Shown here: positions 22,937 to 34,121 of the stretch, piece by piece
Numbering within the stretch: the stretch's first letter is position 1
Layout: each line of letters opens with the position of its first letter
Source of the DNA: Elmis aenea
Taxonomy: Eukaryota > Arthropoda > Insecta > Coleoptera > Elmidae
DNA length: 64,000 nucleotides
Assembly: GCA_947652605.1 (NCBI GenBank)
Contig: OX393579.1
Coordinates: 20,977,674-21,041,673 of the forward strand
Direction: 5' to 3'
The notes under the pieces: generated by a model
What the model was told of the DNA's origin: nothing
The model's input: only the letters and a program-made list of their open reading frames with translations
The model's database searches: none
Made by a program: the position numbers and the translations under genes

Positions 22937-23086
22937 GGTTGTCATGGTTATGACTTTACCGGTCTAGGTTGGAAAGTACTTGGTTGCTATGGTGATGAGT
23001 TGTTTTGTTGATTTGCGCTGTCAAACAAGCGTCGTTATACCACCAAGCGAGTTTTCACATGTAGTTTGCTAAGTTATTGTTTAATT

Positions 23087-23233
23087 ATGGATGGTGACGA
23101 TAGTGATTTTGGAGTCAGTGACGGACGCAGAAGAAATATTGTACGTAACATACCCGTAAAGTGTCTTTACTGGACTCGTATGCATTCAAGACTCGCCTAC
23201 GGCTCGTCCAAGGACTGCCTGCTCGTCAAGTAA
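23087..23233 (+). CDS. Small acidic-start open frame, unknown
   Basis: The 48-codon frame starts MDGDDSDFGVSDGRRRNI and then enters an inverted repeat at about 23139. The Asp/Ser-rich start could be the first exon of a transposon or host gene, but no family is recognised, and the second half is repeat-derived. Confidence 0.2.
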   Translation: MDGDDSDFGVSDGRRRNIVRNIPVKCLYWTRMHSRLAYGSSKDCLLVK

Positions 23234-23263
23234 AGTACCACTTTCCGGTCTTGTTACGTAAAT
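23139..23263. repeat. Short palindromic element with TACGTAA ends
   Basis: TACGTAACATACCCG at the left is mirrored by CGGTCTTGTTACGTA at the right, and the mirror continues through AAAGTG..TTTACT to a GACTCG/CGAGC apex. About 125 bp; probably a small MITE. Confidence 0.55.
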
Positions 23264-25925
23264 AACTATAATCACACGCAGTTGGCAACTACGCCCATCT
23301 AAAATTGATTGATTAAATGATTATCGTTAAAGCAACGCCTGCTATTTTTTTAAAATCTAATTTTATTCGTGCTTCAAAAACTTTAATACTAGATAGTGTT
23401 TTTTTTTACATCTTTTTAATGAAAATAGTTAAAGATCATTTACACAAATCATGCGTTTATTTACATTCATATTATTTTAAAGTAAGTACTATAATTTAGT
23501 ATGCCCCACAGCAATTTATTTGGTTCACGCTTTTCTCTAACACGTACATTACATACATATATTAAAACCGTTTTTATGTATTGCAGATTATGAAAAACAT
23601 CAATCATTCGCGTTGAAGCCTGCTTGGAGCTTGGAGCAAGACCTTTAACACACTTTGATGTATGACTTTTTTTAATCGGTAATATTAGCTTTAAAAATAC
23701 AATAAAAACGTGTTTAAATTTACTATGGAGTTCTGAAAATTGATGAACGAGAAAAATTACAGAAAAGCCGTAATAAAAGAATCAGGATGTTTTACTTTCG
23801 TAACGAGCTTTAAAAATTAATGAAAGATTATCTGTCTGAGTAGATCTTCTATTGTTTAAATCCTCAGCCCATTTGATTCTTAATTGTATTCACTTATACA
23901 TTTGACAGCCGGAATCAGGTTTTTGCGCTATTACGTCAAAATAGAGCTTTTGTCCTTTAAATAAGGAAATTATTCATATTTTATTGTAATATTCAAAGAA
24001 AAAAAAAGTATAAATGAAAGCGTAAAAGTTAAAATAAATTTAAATTTATTTTAACAACTTTACAAATTAATCTTAAAATCGCGATTGGTATTACATTTCT
24101 AAAACCATTGACAACATTTTCAGTCAGAGAATACCCACTACAGTTGTACAAATCTCCTTTATGTCGTTTTTTTCAATATAAGTTTAATAAATTTAATTTG
24201 GAGTAGTCCATTTGGAATCTATCCGAAAACAATAAACAAACTCTCTGATGTGATACGTTGTGTGTCATGCAAGTGGCTGCCGAACGGCTTCCACCCCTCC
24301 ATCCATAATTTTAAAATAATTTGACTAATGCACCTCCACTTCAAACCATTCTAGGTACTTATCTCAACTTAATAATTTAGCTAAAGATGTACGTCTTTCG
24401 TTAGCTGTTGGCGTCCCTTTGAGATCGAAATTTATCGAATAACCTATTCTTGAAATACTAACGTTCAATAACAGTGCTATATAAATTTAACCCTAAATAT
24501 AATAGAGACAATAAACCTTAAATAATTTTTAAGGTTTGCTATCGTAAAAGTCCAGTTTGTTTTGTTACTTCCTATTTTTTAAACCATAAGACATGTTAGG
24601 ATCATAAAACATAGTAGCGTACGGCAAGGACCATTAAAACTTTATTACTAGTACAATATGATATATATTTATGATTTGCCAAAAGCTTGTTCTGTGCCAA
24701 AAGCGATTATAATTCCAATATGAGTTACATCTGCTTAAAGTGCAACGTCTGACGCAAAATTTGTTTTTGCTATTGCTTTCTATATTATTACGTTTCTCCT
24801 CTGAATCTTTGTCGTTGCTCTTTTAACAATGAACCGAGTGAATTAGTTCTTTATTCTGTTAATTGAACAATTTTGACTCAAATTTACCATTAAAAAAAAA
24901 CAACAAATAGAATCTTACAACTATCAAGTGCGACCAGGTTAACGATAGCGTTTTAATTTTTCAGCAATTTACAAAGGACAACACATAATTACAACGTCCT
25001 GCTGTGCTCACGCACCGGGGTGGAGATACGTTAACAAACCACATTTATTCGTACGCAAGTTGAGTTTCGGTTGCCGCCGTCTCTCGAATCTTTGTTCCAT
25101 CATATTCTGTCTCTCCAACCAACCATCATAATTTTTTTCCGACACTGTTACTTGTACTTCATGCTTCCATTTTTTTTTTGAGCCATCGGTCATTCGTCAT
25201 TCGTTGAAGGTGCCCAGCGATCGTAGCCTTTTAATGTCTTTGGTTAATTTTTTATCTATATCTATAGTTACTTATTTCATCCGTATATCTATTGTTTGCA
25301 CTTGGTTTATTCTTGTATATCCGCAGCGTCGACGCCAGTAATCCATCTCCATAACTCTGATTTTTAATTTCCTTGATTGACTTATTTACTTAAGTGTTTC
25401 CCATATTAGTGTTTCCGGTAATAGTGTTTTCGACAATAGTTCACGATGGTTCCTGAAATCCGAAAAACTCGGGAAATTCCGGAAATCGGGAAATTGCTCT
25501 TTGAACCCATAAGCACTCACTCACAATGGGAAATAAACGTGCTATTCGCATTGTCTCCATTAGAACTTTTCCTAATTAACGCGATCCAACAGTTACATTG
25601 CCAGCACTGCGGGAAAGGGTTATATTAATGACGTCAGCTATGACGTCCTACAAATGTGACAGATGTGTCATATGTCACACATGTATAAAACGTTTAGGTG
25701 TATGTAAATCGACTCATTTGCTTTATAAGAAACATATCTTACTTGCAAAAAAAAACACGAACTTATTTAACACAAAAAAATATTCTTGTTGAGCTTAACA
25801 ATTAATGTCATCTAGCTATACTTTGGAGCTTGTCATGCAACGTAAAATTTAAGACATCGGTTTACACATTTTTGCGTTATTGATGACGTCACTTCCGAAT
25901 AGCCAAATAATACATTAGTCTAAAG
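23264..25925. other. No recognised gene
   Basis: AT-rich to about 24990. From 24995 to 25240 and 25320 to 25640 base composition is more balanced; a 61-codon minus frame at 25008-25193 gives a basic, Arg/Lys-rich peptide without a recognised domain, and 25630-25900 has several TGACGTCA-like words. These could be parts of old elements or host exons; I cannot decide. Confidence 0.3.
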
Positions 25926-26170
25926 CTGGATTCACACAGCGAGCAAGGGCGAACGATGTTTTCTGCGAATGCTCAGGTGGTGTGGACGCCTTTGTTAGCA
26001 AGCGAATCTATGATCGTTCGCGCTCGGAGTTGTTTCATACCGTGTCGGTATGTTCGGAAACATCGTGCACTTGCTCGTTCAGTTTGGACGAGATTTTCGA
26101 ATATTCAGTTTACTCAGATTTTGGTGTTGGTGATTTTAAGTTGTATTACCTAATTTTATGAAAACTGAAG

Positions 26171-26308
26171 TGGACAAATAAAGAAATATTAGAACTGATT
26201 ATTGCATACCGCGATAGCTCTAAACCTAAACTATAGGAGTCCAAAAGTAAATATTTTAAAATAAAAATAGGAGGGAAGAGGTTTGGTCAGATATATTTGT
26301 TTTTTTAA
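26171..26308 (+). pseudogene. MADF (Myb/SANT-like) domain remnant
   Basis: The frame reads WTNKEILELIIAYRDSSKPK, L, a stop, then ESKSKYFKIKIGGKRFGQIY. The W(T/S)..EI..LI..YR.....L(W/Y).....YK.K.....AW..I pattern is the MADF fold, the DNA-binding accessory protein of PIF/Harbinger transposons. One stop interrupts it and the second half has drifted (FGQIY in place of AW..I). No nuclease gene is seen. Confidence 0.55.
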
Positions 26309-26379
26309 AATAAATTACCTGTTACCTGTTCATTCGGGACGTTCTATAATCTAGATTAAGTAAATTCTTAGAAATTTCA

Positions 26380-26470
26380 ATTACGGTCTATCCATCTCAA
26401 GGGTGGAGGATTAAGTCATGGTAATCGAAGTTAATAATGACTTTATTAGAATTTTTCTAGTTTGTGTACA
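26380..26470. mobile_element. MULE-related fragment
   Basis: GGTGGAGGATTAAGTCATGG...TTATTAGAAT...GTTTGTGTACATCGATTG resembles the right end of the MULE at about 22870-22940 (GTGTAGGATTAACGCATGG...GGATTAGAAT...GTTCGTGTGCACCGGGTTG). Diverged and without its other end. Confidence 0.45.
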
Positions 26471-27569
26471 TCGATTGTACAGTTTCAAACGTGGTATAGT
26501 ATATCCCATTTAAAATTGCTCACAGCGGATTAAGAAGAGGCAGAACTAAACGAAACAAATGCACAATCTCCGTCTCTTTCTTTAAATATTATTTGTGTTT
26601 ACAATTCAGTCTACGCCAATGAAAGTTGTAATCTAATTGAAGGCGGATTCATGAAGATTATTGCAAGCAGTCGAAATTTGATCCCTAATTATAGGTTCAA
26701 TAAGGTTTAATTTGGGTTCTTAGGTAAAAGAAAATTAATATCTGTATCAGTGTTTCCCAAAAGTTTTTGCTTGAAAACAATTATAATTCAAAATCTATTA
26801 TAGCGTATATAAGGTAATAAGCTTTTAGCGAGAACTTGTTTAGAACTGCAGCATTATGGTCATTATGCTCAAAGAAAAGCAATTAGAAAGATGTGGTATG
26901 CGATTATGATTTTAGGTGTTGTGCCATACAAATCATTTAAGGTTTATAATCCAAGATTGTGTATGTACGTGGGTTGTTCCAACTGCTTAAGCCGATATGA
27001 GAAGTCTTATATGGGATATACTATAGTTTAGTTATCATTTATTCCGCGATTTTTAAAAATTGTTGTGGTCCATCATCTCCTTTGCTGTCTTTTTGTCTTG
27101 ATTTCAATAACTTAGAAATTATGATAAAAGAGGCGCATGCAACTACTCTCTTATCAGCGATGGCGAGCACATCGATCAACAACGAACATGACAATGATCG
27201 TCCGGTTTGGACCAAACTTGAACATTTGTTTCCGACCACTAGCGAATGCGAACGTATGCTCGCTCTTGCTTGTTCTCGCTCGCTCGCTCGGTGTGGAATG
27301 GGCCATCCCATTTAGTTTAGTATCCTTGTAAAACATCAACATCAGCTATCACATGACCAGCTAATTTTAAGTCTGCTAAATCATATTATTATTTACTTTT
27401 TTTTTTAAATTTCTGGTGTTCTACCAAAATTAAATGAGGTAGATGATATTGGGAATATCTGAGATTTCCTGAGAAATGCGATTTTCCGAAGATTACAAAA
27501 TGTTGGAAATTTGGAAACCCTACCCCATTGTACTTGCTTTTAAAATTTTTATTTTTGTATTGTTTCTTA

Positions 27570-27972
27570 GAGGGGTTTGGAGCGGAGCACGGAGCAGTGG
27601 AGCAATGGGTTTTTGCCTGGAGCTGGAGCTGAGTCCGGTGCAAATAATTTTGATTGCTCCACTGCTCCAGTTTATTATTTACAATTTAAAAAAAAAACAC
27701 TTTTTTTCCGTTTTCTCAACATTTGAAGATCAATAATTTGTTCTTAGAAACACTTATTTAACTTAACTTATTTGTTAAATATGTAATTTTTGACAAATTT
27801 ACACATATCCGATAAAATCGAAGTTTTGTTTTTAAAACCAAAGTTTTTTAATAAAAAAAACTTATTTTAAACATTTTATCAATATTTGGAGCATGGAGCG
27901 TAGCTGGAGCTAGAGCAGGCAGATTGATGTCGGAGCGGAGCAATTAAAAAATTAGACTGCTCTACACCCCTG
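27570..27972. mobile_element. hAT MITE rich in GGAGC words
   Basis: The left end GAGGGGTTTGGAGCGGAGCA is loosely mirrored by TGCTCTACACCCCTG at the right. Subterminal GGAGC/GCTCC words are dense at both ends, and the interior is AT-rich. The 8-bp flanks gtttctta and gttctttc agree only in part. No coding potential. Confidence 0.6.
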
Positions 27973-28009
27973 GTTCTTTCTTATTTCACGATCTCATAAT
28001 AGTCTTCCT

Positions 28010-28245
28010 CTCTACCTAGTTATGAATGACTGCTCTTTTATAGCCTATTCAATTTTCTTAATTTCCTGATCTCTTTTTGAGGTATCCGTTATTTCTATTC
28101 CCAGGTATTTGTATTTATTTGTACTTGCAATAGTGTTGTTGTTTAGATACAGAGGTTCACGTAGTCCATCTACAACGATAGGTATATCCATTTTAAACGT
28201 ATTTATTGTCAGTGTTAATGTATTTTATTCCAAACATCTTAATTT
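28010..28245 (-). pseudogene. LINE reverse-transcriptase fragment
   Basis: The minus strand reads TLTINTFKMDIPIVVDGL, REPLYLNNNTIASTNKYKYL, GIEITDTSKRDQEIKKIE, a stop, then AIKEQS. The KYLGIEIT...D.EI..(R/K)I arrangement is the region after the catalytic YADD in RTE-like and related LINE reverse transcriptases. Catalytic residues themselves are not present. It is a short, dead remnant whose clade I cannot fix. Confidence 0.5.
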
Positions 28246-29786
28246 AATAATAATAATAAGTTAATTTCATTGCAGAGGAAAAGCGTCTGCCTCACTGTAA
28301 CTGCTTATTAAACATGTTTTTAATAATGTCTATTTGGCGCACTTTAACCCTTACGTCAATAACCGGGTACCAACCTAAGCATTTTTGGTGAGTTTTTTTC
28401 TTAAACCTCCCACATCGTCAGGATTTTACCTTATTTAAAGTGAAATATGCCTTTATATATTTTTTCCCGTCCTGGAATTAAAAAGGTTTTTACATCAAAG
28501 TTCACGTAGTCATTTTCAATAACCGAGTACCCATCTGTAAAAAATGAGATTTATGAGCAATTATCGATTAAACACACTGATACATAAGTACAGGGATGAT
28601 TAAATGAATAAAAACCAATATGAGAAAAACCTTTACTTTTTAATTTTTGTTGCACTTAAAGGTAGAATACGTATTCTTGCAAAGTATGTTTTAATTTGCA
28701 AATTATTTTACGAGTGCAAAGCTCTCCCAGAAAAAAAGGTGCACGTATAATTGCCTCATTTATCTTAATACCGTCTGATGAAAATGCAAAGTAGGGAGGC
28801 GATAGTAAAAGAGGTTTTCCTTGGAAACGTTTCACTCTCGCATTTGTTTCAATTGTTAGCTTATTTGTCGATTCCGAACTGCAATTATGCAAGTTTATAG
28901 TATTGAAAACCTGTTACTCCACCGCGTGTGACTCTTGCGAGAAAAAAGTAAACATTTTATGGAAGGGGTCGTGAAATATTCTGTAAGCCGAATCCTCCAA
29001 AGCCATCATATTATAAAGTTCTATCTTTTAGTAGCTATTCAACGGGCACTTGAAGTTGGTTTATGCCTTTTCCGAAGAATAGACGTAGCTTTTTTATGGT
29101 CGACGTGCAAATATACCGTCTGCTGCTTTAACGGCGATTTTGAGACGTTGCTTTTTATTGATGCAAACGCTCGATTTTTTATCCCGTTTGCGATTTAAAT
29201 AAGAATAGACGTTGCAGGCTTTAATTGAATACTCATCCCGGAAACTGATTCAACTTCACAATAATTTTATTGCGCTTGAAATTGAGCTGTTTCGTTAATA
29301 TATACCAGGCAGTATAGCGAGCCATTCTGAAACGTTATTCATCTGCAATAACCTTTTAAAACGCTTAATGTAATTTATTCGCTTCGTTCTTGTTTAAATG
29401 TAGACCTATAAAACCGATGTATCGCTCAACTCTGCAGTATTTCTCCCATTTACGGGTGGTTTAAGACGTAACTTAAATACAACTTTTATGATATTTGGAC
29501 CAGCAGTTTTGACAGTATAAGTGTACGTGAATGATGATGGAGGCGAAACATATATCATCGACATATTGGCACAGGATTATAGAGATTTCTTTTCGTTTTA
29601 AGGGAAAAACTCGTTATTTTAATTTTACTGTTGCAATTTTCATTAAATTAATTGTTTAGAGAAAGATGAAAAATATAAATTGCGTGTTTTTAAAGCTTAA
29701 AATAAAAGTTAACTTATTTTCACTTTAGGAAAAGGAAGTGTTACAAAGTGGTAAACATTTATTACTTATTACATTATAATTGAAAG
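28246..29786. other. No recognised gene
   Basis: No terminal repeats or coding motifs found. The part near 28930-29350 is less AT-rich and has no visible relation to repeats here, so it could hold conserved non-coding or exonic sequence; an 87-codon frame at 28935-29198 has no recognised domain. Confidence 0.35.
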
Positions 29787-29946
29787 CAGGGACTGAGACC
29801 GGAACGGAAACGAAAACGTAAAACGAAATTAACCGAAATTTTTATAAGAACGAAAACGAAATTATTATTTTTCGTTCAAGATCGAAAACGAAATAAAGAA
29901 TTTTTTTAAACCGGTTTTAACCGATTTTATCACTATTTAATTAAGC
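29787..29946. mobile_element. CAGGGACT hAT terminus, truncated
   Basis: Starts CAGGGACTGAGACCGGAACG, followed by CGAAAACG-rich sequence and AAACCGGTTTTAACC, matching the inverse of the right end of 10669-12471. It is cut after about 160 bp by the hAT at 29947-32272. No other end is seen. Confidence 0.7.
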
Positions 29947-30904
29947 CAGTGATTTTCAAACTGTCGCGACGCGCTAGTGTGTCGTGAGCATCCTTCAGGT
30001 GTGCCGCGAAAACTAAAATTTTAAATAAATAATTGTATTAAGTATGTTTGACTTATGTAAAGATGTAATTTTTTTAAGTAAAGCAATCGGTATTCTGTGA
30101 TTGTTTGAGCGACTACATTTGGTGTTACCAATGAGCGTTTTCATCTGTTTTGTATACCCAGTTTATACCCTAAATATTTTAATATACCATGATCAAACAA
30201 AAGTTCGCTTTTTTCTGCAATATGTTGTTACCTTTTAAAGAAATTTTAGTTATATGGACAAAAGTTGTAAATAAAAACAAATAAGAAACGTTTTTTTTTC
30301 AACAGCAAAAACCACTTTTAAATTAACATTTTAAAACAGAAACTATGCTCTAACTAAAAACAAAAATTAGACATAACTTTTTATCCCTCGAAACAAAACA
30401 AAATTTTTGAATATGAAATTAATTTGCAACACAAAATAGTGCTTTGTTCAAATCAAATCTGCATGAGGAAGAAAGTTTGCCAAAATCCGCAAAGACCAGT
30501 CGTCGTTCACTTATTTCGGCAATAATATTATTAGCAAATTTTGGATTAAATTAAACATGACTATCATGAAATATAGATTGGAAATTTTATTACCATTTTT
30601 TAGATCGTTTTCATGCGTAATAGGATTTTTAGCTCTAAATTATTTATCAAAGTAAGAAAAGAAAAAGATTTCGGACGGTAGTAGATTAAACGTATGTTTA
30701 TCAACAACACAACTTCGTATTGAAAATGGTGTCTGCCATGTTTTTATCTTTATTATATAATTTTTGTTTTCTTAAAATTTATTTTCTTCATATTTTAAAA
30801 TATTTTATTATTGTTGTACGTTTTTAAATATTGTTACATTTATAGTTTTCTATTTGAACTGAACATGATTAAAACAAAATATAAATTTGTAACAATAGCA
30901 AGTA

Positions 30905-31554
30905 CAGGGTAGTCCAAATTCGATGGGATTGCATGAGTATCTCGCTTAATAGGCAAGATAGAGAAACGGTTAAAATACCAAAAATGGGCTGTTTTTTGGG
31001 ACATACTCAGAACCGTTTTCAAAAATATAATATCATTTCCGGTTTTTGAGATATTAGAGAAAAACAGTTTTTTTTGTCATATTAATAATGTGTCATATTT
31101 CCGTTATTGTTGTAAATATCAAAAAAGTTTATCAATATTTTAAGATATTTCTATGTTAAGTTTGATTACACAAAAAAAAATTTGTTGCTTTCGCCGTTAA
31201 AAAGTTATGACATAAACTTATCTTTTTTTAAATGGAAGCTGTAGTTGGGGCTATGGCCTATTTAAATTTCTTATTTTTTTTTCATTCCAAATACATATTG
31301 CATTTGATGTTGATGTATTTTTTTTCAATAATACTTAAGTTACAAAGGTTTTTAAATTTTTTTAAAGATGAAAAACCAAAAGTAGGCTGTGGAAACAAAA
31401 AAATATATAAAAAAAAACAGAAAATGATAGAATATATTTGACAACTGTTCTGAGTTCATCTTAAAAAGTGCACATTTTTGGTAATTTAACCGTTTTTCTA
31501 TCTTGCCTATTAAGCAATATACCCATGCAATCCCATCGAATTTGGACTACCCTG
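30905..31554. mobile_element. Family C TACAGGGTAGTCC element, copy 1
   Basis: Begins CAGGGTAGTCCAAATTCGAT and ends with its exact mirror ATCGAATTTGGACTACCCTG; TA lies on both sides. The terminal repeat continues for over 100 bp (GGGATTGCATG, AGGCAAGATAGA, AACGGTTAAA). The 650-bp element is non-coding. A second, partial copy is at 46480-46918. Confidence 0.85.
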
Positions 31555-31690
31555 TACATCATTATAATGCAATCACAAATACAAATATACACATAATGAT
31601 ATTGTTTCTTTTTAGATATTCGCGGTTACTAAACATTTTTAATATGGTTTTCGGAGTTCCTGAACTCGCATACACGTAAAAATTCAATTA

Positions 31691-31983
31691 GGAATAAAGA
31701 CACCACATTGGTTGACTCTCTATCAGCATATCAGCTCCACTGGACATAAAATTAACTTCGATGAGGCCAAAGTACTAGCCAATGTAGAACATTTCTCGTC
31801 AAGCATCATCCGAGAGGCGATTGAAATTAACGGGATGATGGTCAGAGACTGCCAGCAGCATGGAAGCTAGTGTTGACCAGTTGTTGTGGAGATAGGCAGG
31901 TACGTTCTCTACCTGTCAGCGAAGCGCCGCCAACAGACGCACTTCTAGCCGGAACTCGCGAAGGGATCTGCCGACGACTATGA
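31691..31983 (+). pseudogene. Penelope GIY-YIG endonuclease C-terminal remnant
   Basis: The frame reads GIKTPHWLTLYQHISSTGHK, INFDEAKVLANVEHFSSSII, REAIEI; after a one-base shift near 31830 it continues DDGQRLPAAWKLVL. The segment ..H..STGH.I.F...KVL......R.IREAIEI....N.NRDDG..L..AWK is the region that follows the GIY-YIG catalytic motif in Penelope-like polyproteins. The catalytic GIY and YIG residues are upstream and missing. A stop at about 31979-31981 ends the second frame. Confidence 0.75.
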
Positions 31984-32125
31984 CGCAGCCAAGTCAGAGA
32001 CAAAGCAAATTTAGTCAGCCGTGTAGTCAGCCTTGACTAACATAAAGTGTCAAAAATTTATGTCAGTGACAATATCTTTACTTTTTTATTCGAATAGTTA
32101 AACATTCTTTCAAAAAAGCTCTTGA

Positions 32126-32165
32126 TAATGGCAAGGGAGAGCTTGCCGAAACGTCAAGCATATGT
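32126..32165 (+). ncRNA. Degenerate hammerhead-ribozyme-like motif of the Penelope end
   Basis: CTTGATAATGGCAAG, a short GGAGAG loop, CTTGCC and GAAACGTC make the hammerhead layout: a CTGATGA-like strand (here altered to CTTGATAA), stem II of six pairs (GGCAAG with CTTGCC), then GAAA and GTC. Penelope-like elements are known to carry such motifs in their terminal repeats. The changed first core strand suggests loss of activity. Confidence 0.5.
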
Positions 32166-32281
32166 AAATATTACGCGGGTAAACTCCGAAAGCCATATTT
32201 AAAATAATGATATATGTATAGTGCCGCAAAATTTTAGCGTTGTTAAAAGTGTGCCGAGACATTGAAACACTGCATTAAGAA

Positions 32282-34121
32282 TTTTTTTTTTTTACTAGGA
32301 CCCGTAGAGGGTCACGAGTTTGTTAAAAGAACATTGTCTCAAATTATTATTTTTTTTTATCATTTGCGCGGAGGTGGTCCCCTTTCGGGTTCCAGTACTG
32401 CGACCTATTGGTCTATTGTACCCTCTGGTGATGGTCCCTTAAAGGAGTCCTGTGTTTTTGAAAAACTCCAGTATTTTCTTTAAGGGTGTTTTTCTTAACT
32501 CTTCTTGGTTGGCTTTTTCCATCCCTAGAAGTCTACGCCGATTGTGTGTGAATCCTTCACACTGACATATTACGTGAAGAGGAGTTTCTTCTTCTTCACC
32601 ACATCCTCTGCATATGTCGGTCTCAGAGAGCCCTATTATGTAGAAGTGTTTGTTTAGGCCACAGTGCCCTGTGACAAGTCCTGTGGTTGCTCTGATGTCT
32701 GCTCTGCTCATTCTGAGCATTTCTTCTGTCTTTTCTTTAGAGACCATTGACAGGATAGCCTTAGAATGGGCTTGTCCTGCCACTTTTTTCCAATGAGCAT
32801 TATGCCCTTGTGTTAATATGTCATTAAGACACCGCTTGACTGTTCCATAGGATATGCCAACTGCGGGTTCTGGTCCAAAGAAGGGTATCTCGCTACCAGT
32901 TTTGGCTAGGCGATCTGCCTTCTCGTTTCCTGGTATGTTTGTGTGCCCTGGGCACCATACCAGTTTAAATTTATTCCTGCTTCCCAGCACGTTTAGTGCC
33001 CGTATGCAGTGCAGAACAAGTCCTGAGTTTACTTCCGACGAGCCAAGAGCTTTTAACGCTGCTTGGCTGTCGGATACTATGAAGATTCTTTTATTATTAA
33101 AACCTCTTTCTAATAGTGTTTCTGCACATAAGTGCATAGCGTACACCTCGGCTTGAAATATGGTTGCACACTGTCCAAGGCTTACGGATGTGCCTTGTCT
33201 CAGTTGTGCTGCCCCCCATATTCCGCAGCCTGTGCCATTTTGCGTTTTTGACACGTCTGTATACCAGACTAGGCCGTTTAGCTCTATTTCTTGACGCTCC
33301 CATTGGTCCCGTGTTGGAATTGTAATTCCAAAGGTTTTCTCAATGGCTAGTGTCCTGTTTATTCTATCCGAGATCATATTTAATGTCGGATGCGTGTCGA
33401 TCTCGTTAAGAATAGCTAAGTGTTCTTCTCTACGTCTCCCCTCTTTGGAGATTATTTTCAGTCTATACCCCCCTCTTAGTGCTTGTGATTTGACCACAAG
33501 GTAAAGAGGAGGTAAGTTCAGCAACACTTCCATTGCCGCCGTGGGCGTTGTTGTCATCGCCCCGGTAATACTTAGGCAAGCCAGTCGCTGTAGCTTGTCT
33601 AATTTATTCCTGCAGTCCTTTATCTGTGTTCTAGTCCACCAGATCAGACTTGCGTAGGTTACGATGGGTATGACCATCTTGGTATATATCCAATACATCA
33701 TGCTGGGTGTTAATCCCCAGTTTTTCCCAAGCATCCTCCTGCAAGTCCATAGAGCTACAGTGGCTTTCTTGGTGGTTTTCTTTACGTGTAGTTTGAAGTT
33801 AAGTTTGCTATCTAGAATCACTCCTAAATATTTAACTTCTCCTACTGTTGTCAATGGTTCTTCAAACAGATACACTGTTTTAGTCCCACATGGTTTTGTT
33901 TTTCTAGTGAAGTGTACTAGTGAGGTTTTAAACGGATTTACCGTTAATCCCTCTCCTGTGCACCACCTTTCGACAATTCGTAGGGCGCCTTGCATCATGT
34001 CTGATACTACGCCTCCGAACATGCCTGTTGTTAGTATGGCTATGTCATCGGCATAGCCTACCGCAAAGTGCCCTGCTTTCTCCAGCCTCCACAGGAGCTC
34101 GTCTGCCACTAGGCACCACAA
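32282..34121 (-). mobile_element. 5'-truncated LINE with RNase H, intact 3' end
   Basis: The 3' end is an A-tail, seen as a T run at 32283-32294. The DNA just outside it (attaagaat, from 32274) is nearly repeated at the other side (attaaagaat, from 34122), giving a target duplication of about 9-11 bp. The 5' break falls within the reverse-transcriptase gene. The 3' untranslated region is about 145 bp. It inserted next to, or in, the right target duplication of the hAT element at 29947-32272. The clean ends and open frame suggest a recent insertion. Confidence 0.8.

Larger units (their letters stand above)
25926..27313 (+). mobile_element. PIF/Harbinger-like element with MADF remnant
   Basis: The left end AGCTGGATTCACACAGCGAGC and the inverse of the right end (GGCCCATTCCACACCGAGCGAGC, split by one gap) share the ATTC.ACAC.GCGAGC core; TAA/TTA-like triplets lie outside. 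Both ends are rich in GCGAACG/TTCGC words. A MADF-type fragment is encoded at 26171-26308. A MULE-like fragment (26380-26470) appears inserted. Exact boundaries are uncertain. Confidence 0.5.
31615..32215 (+). mobile_element. Penelope-like element, 3' fragment with terminal repeats
   Basis: Left part CGCGGTTACTAA...TTAATATGGTTTTCGGAGTT, then the end of an endonuclease domain, then a hammerhead-like motif and TATTACGCGGGTAAACTCCG. The outer GGTTTTCGGAGTT is mirrored by AACTCCGAAAGCC. Reverse transcriptase is absent, so this is a strongly 5'-truncated or deleted copy. The terminal piece also occurs alone at 5222-5350. Confidence 0.7.
29947..32272 (-). mobile_element. hAT element related to 929-1805, reversed, with nested inserts
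   Basis: The left end CAGTGATTTTCAAACTGTCG, with its GTGTGTCG/GTGCCGCG words, matches the inverse of the right end of 929-1805. The right end, GTGCCGAGACATTGAAACACTG, matches the inverse of that element's left end. The 8-bp flanks aattaagc and cattaaga agree at six positions. Within it sit a family C element (30905-31554) and a Penelope fragment (31615-32215). No transposase motif was recognised in the remaining interior. Confidence 0.7.

Noticed and set aside
23087..23233. Start of a piggyBac-type transposase (acidic N-terminus)
   Set aside because: No TTAA target, no later conserved residues, and the frame runs into a palindrome; left as unknown.
27039..27342. Cluster of overlapping frames on both strands
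   Set aside because: They coincide with the GCGAACG/CTCGCTCG-rich right end of the PIF-like element; composition explains the lack of stops.
32854..33156. 100-codon plus-strand frame
   Set aside because: Antisense shadow of the RNase H region.
33664..34056. 130-codon plus-strand frame
   Set aside because: It is antisense to the reverse-transcriptase frame of the LINE and has no motif of its own.
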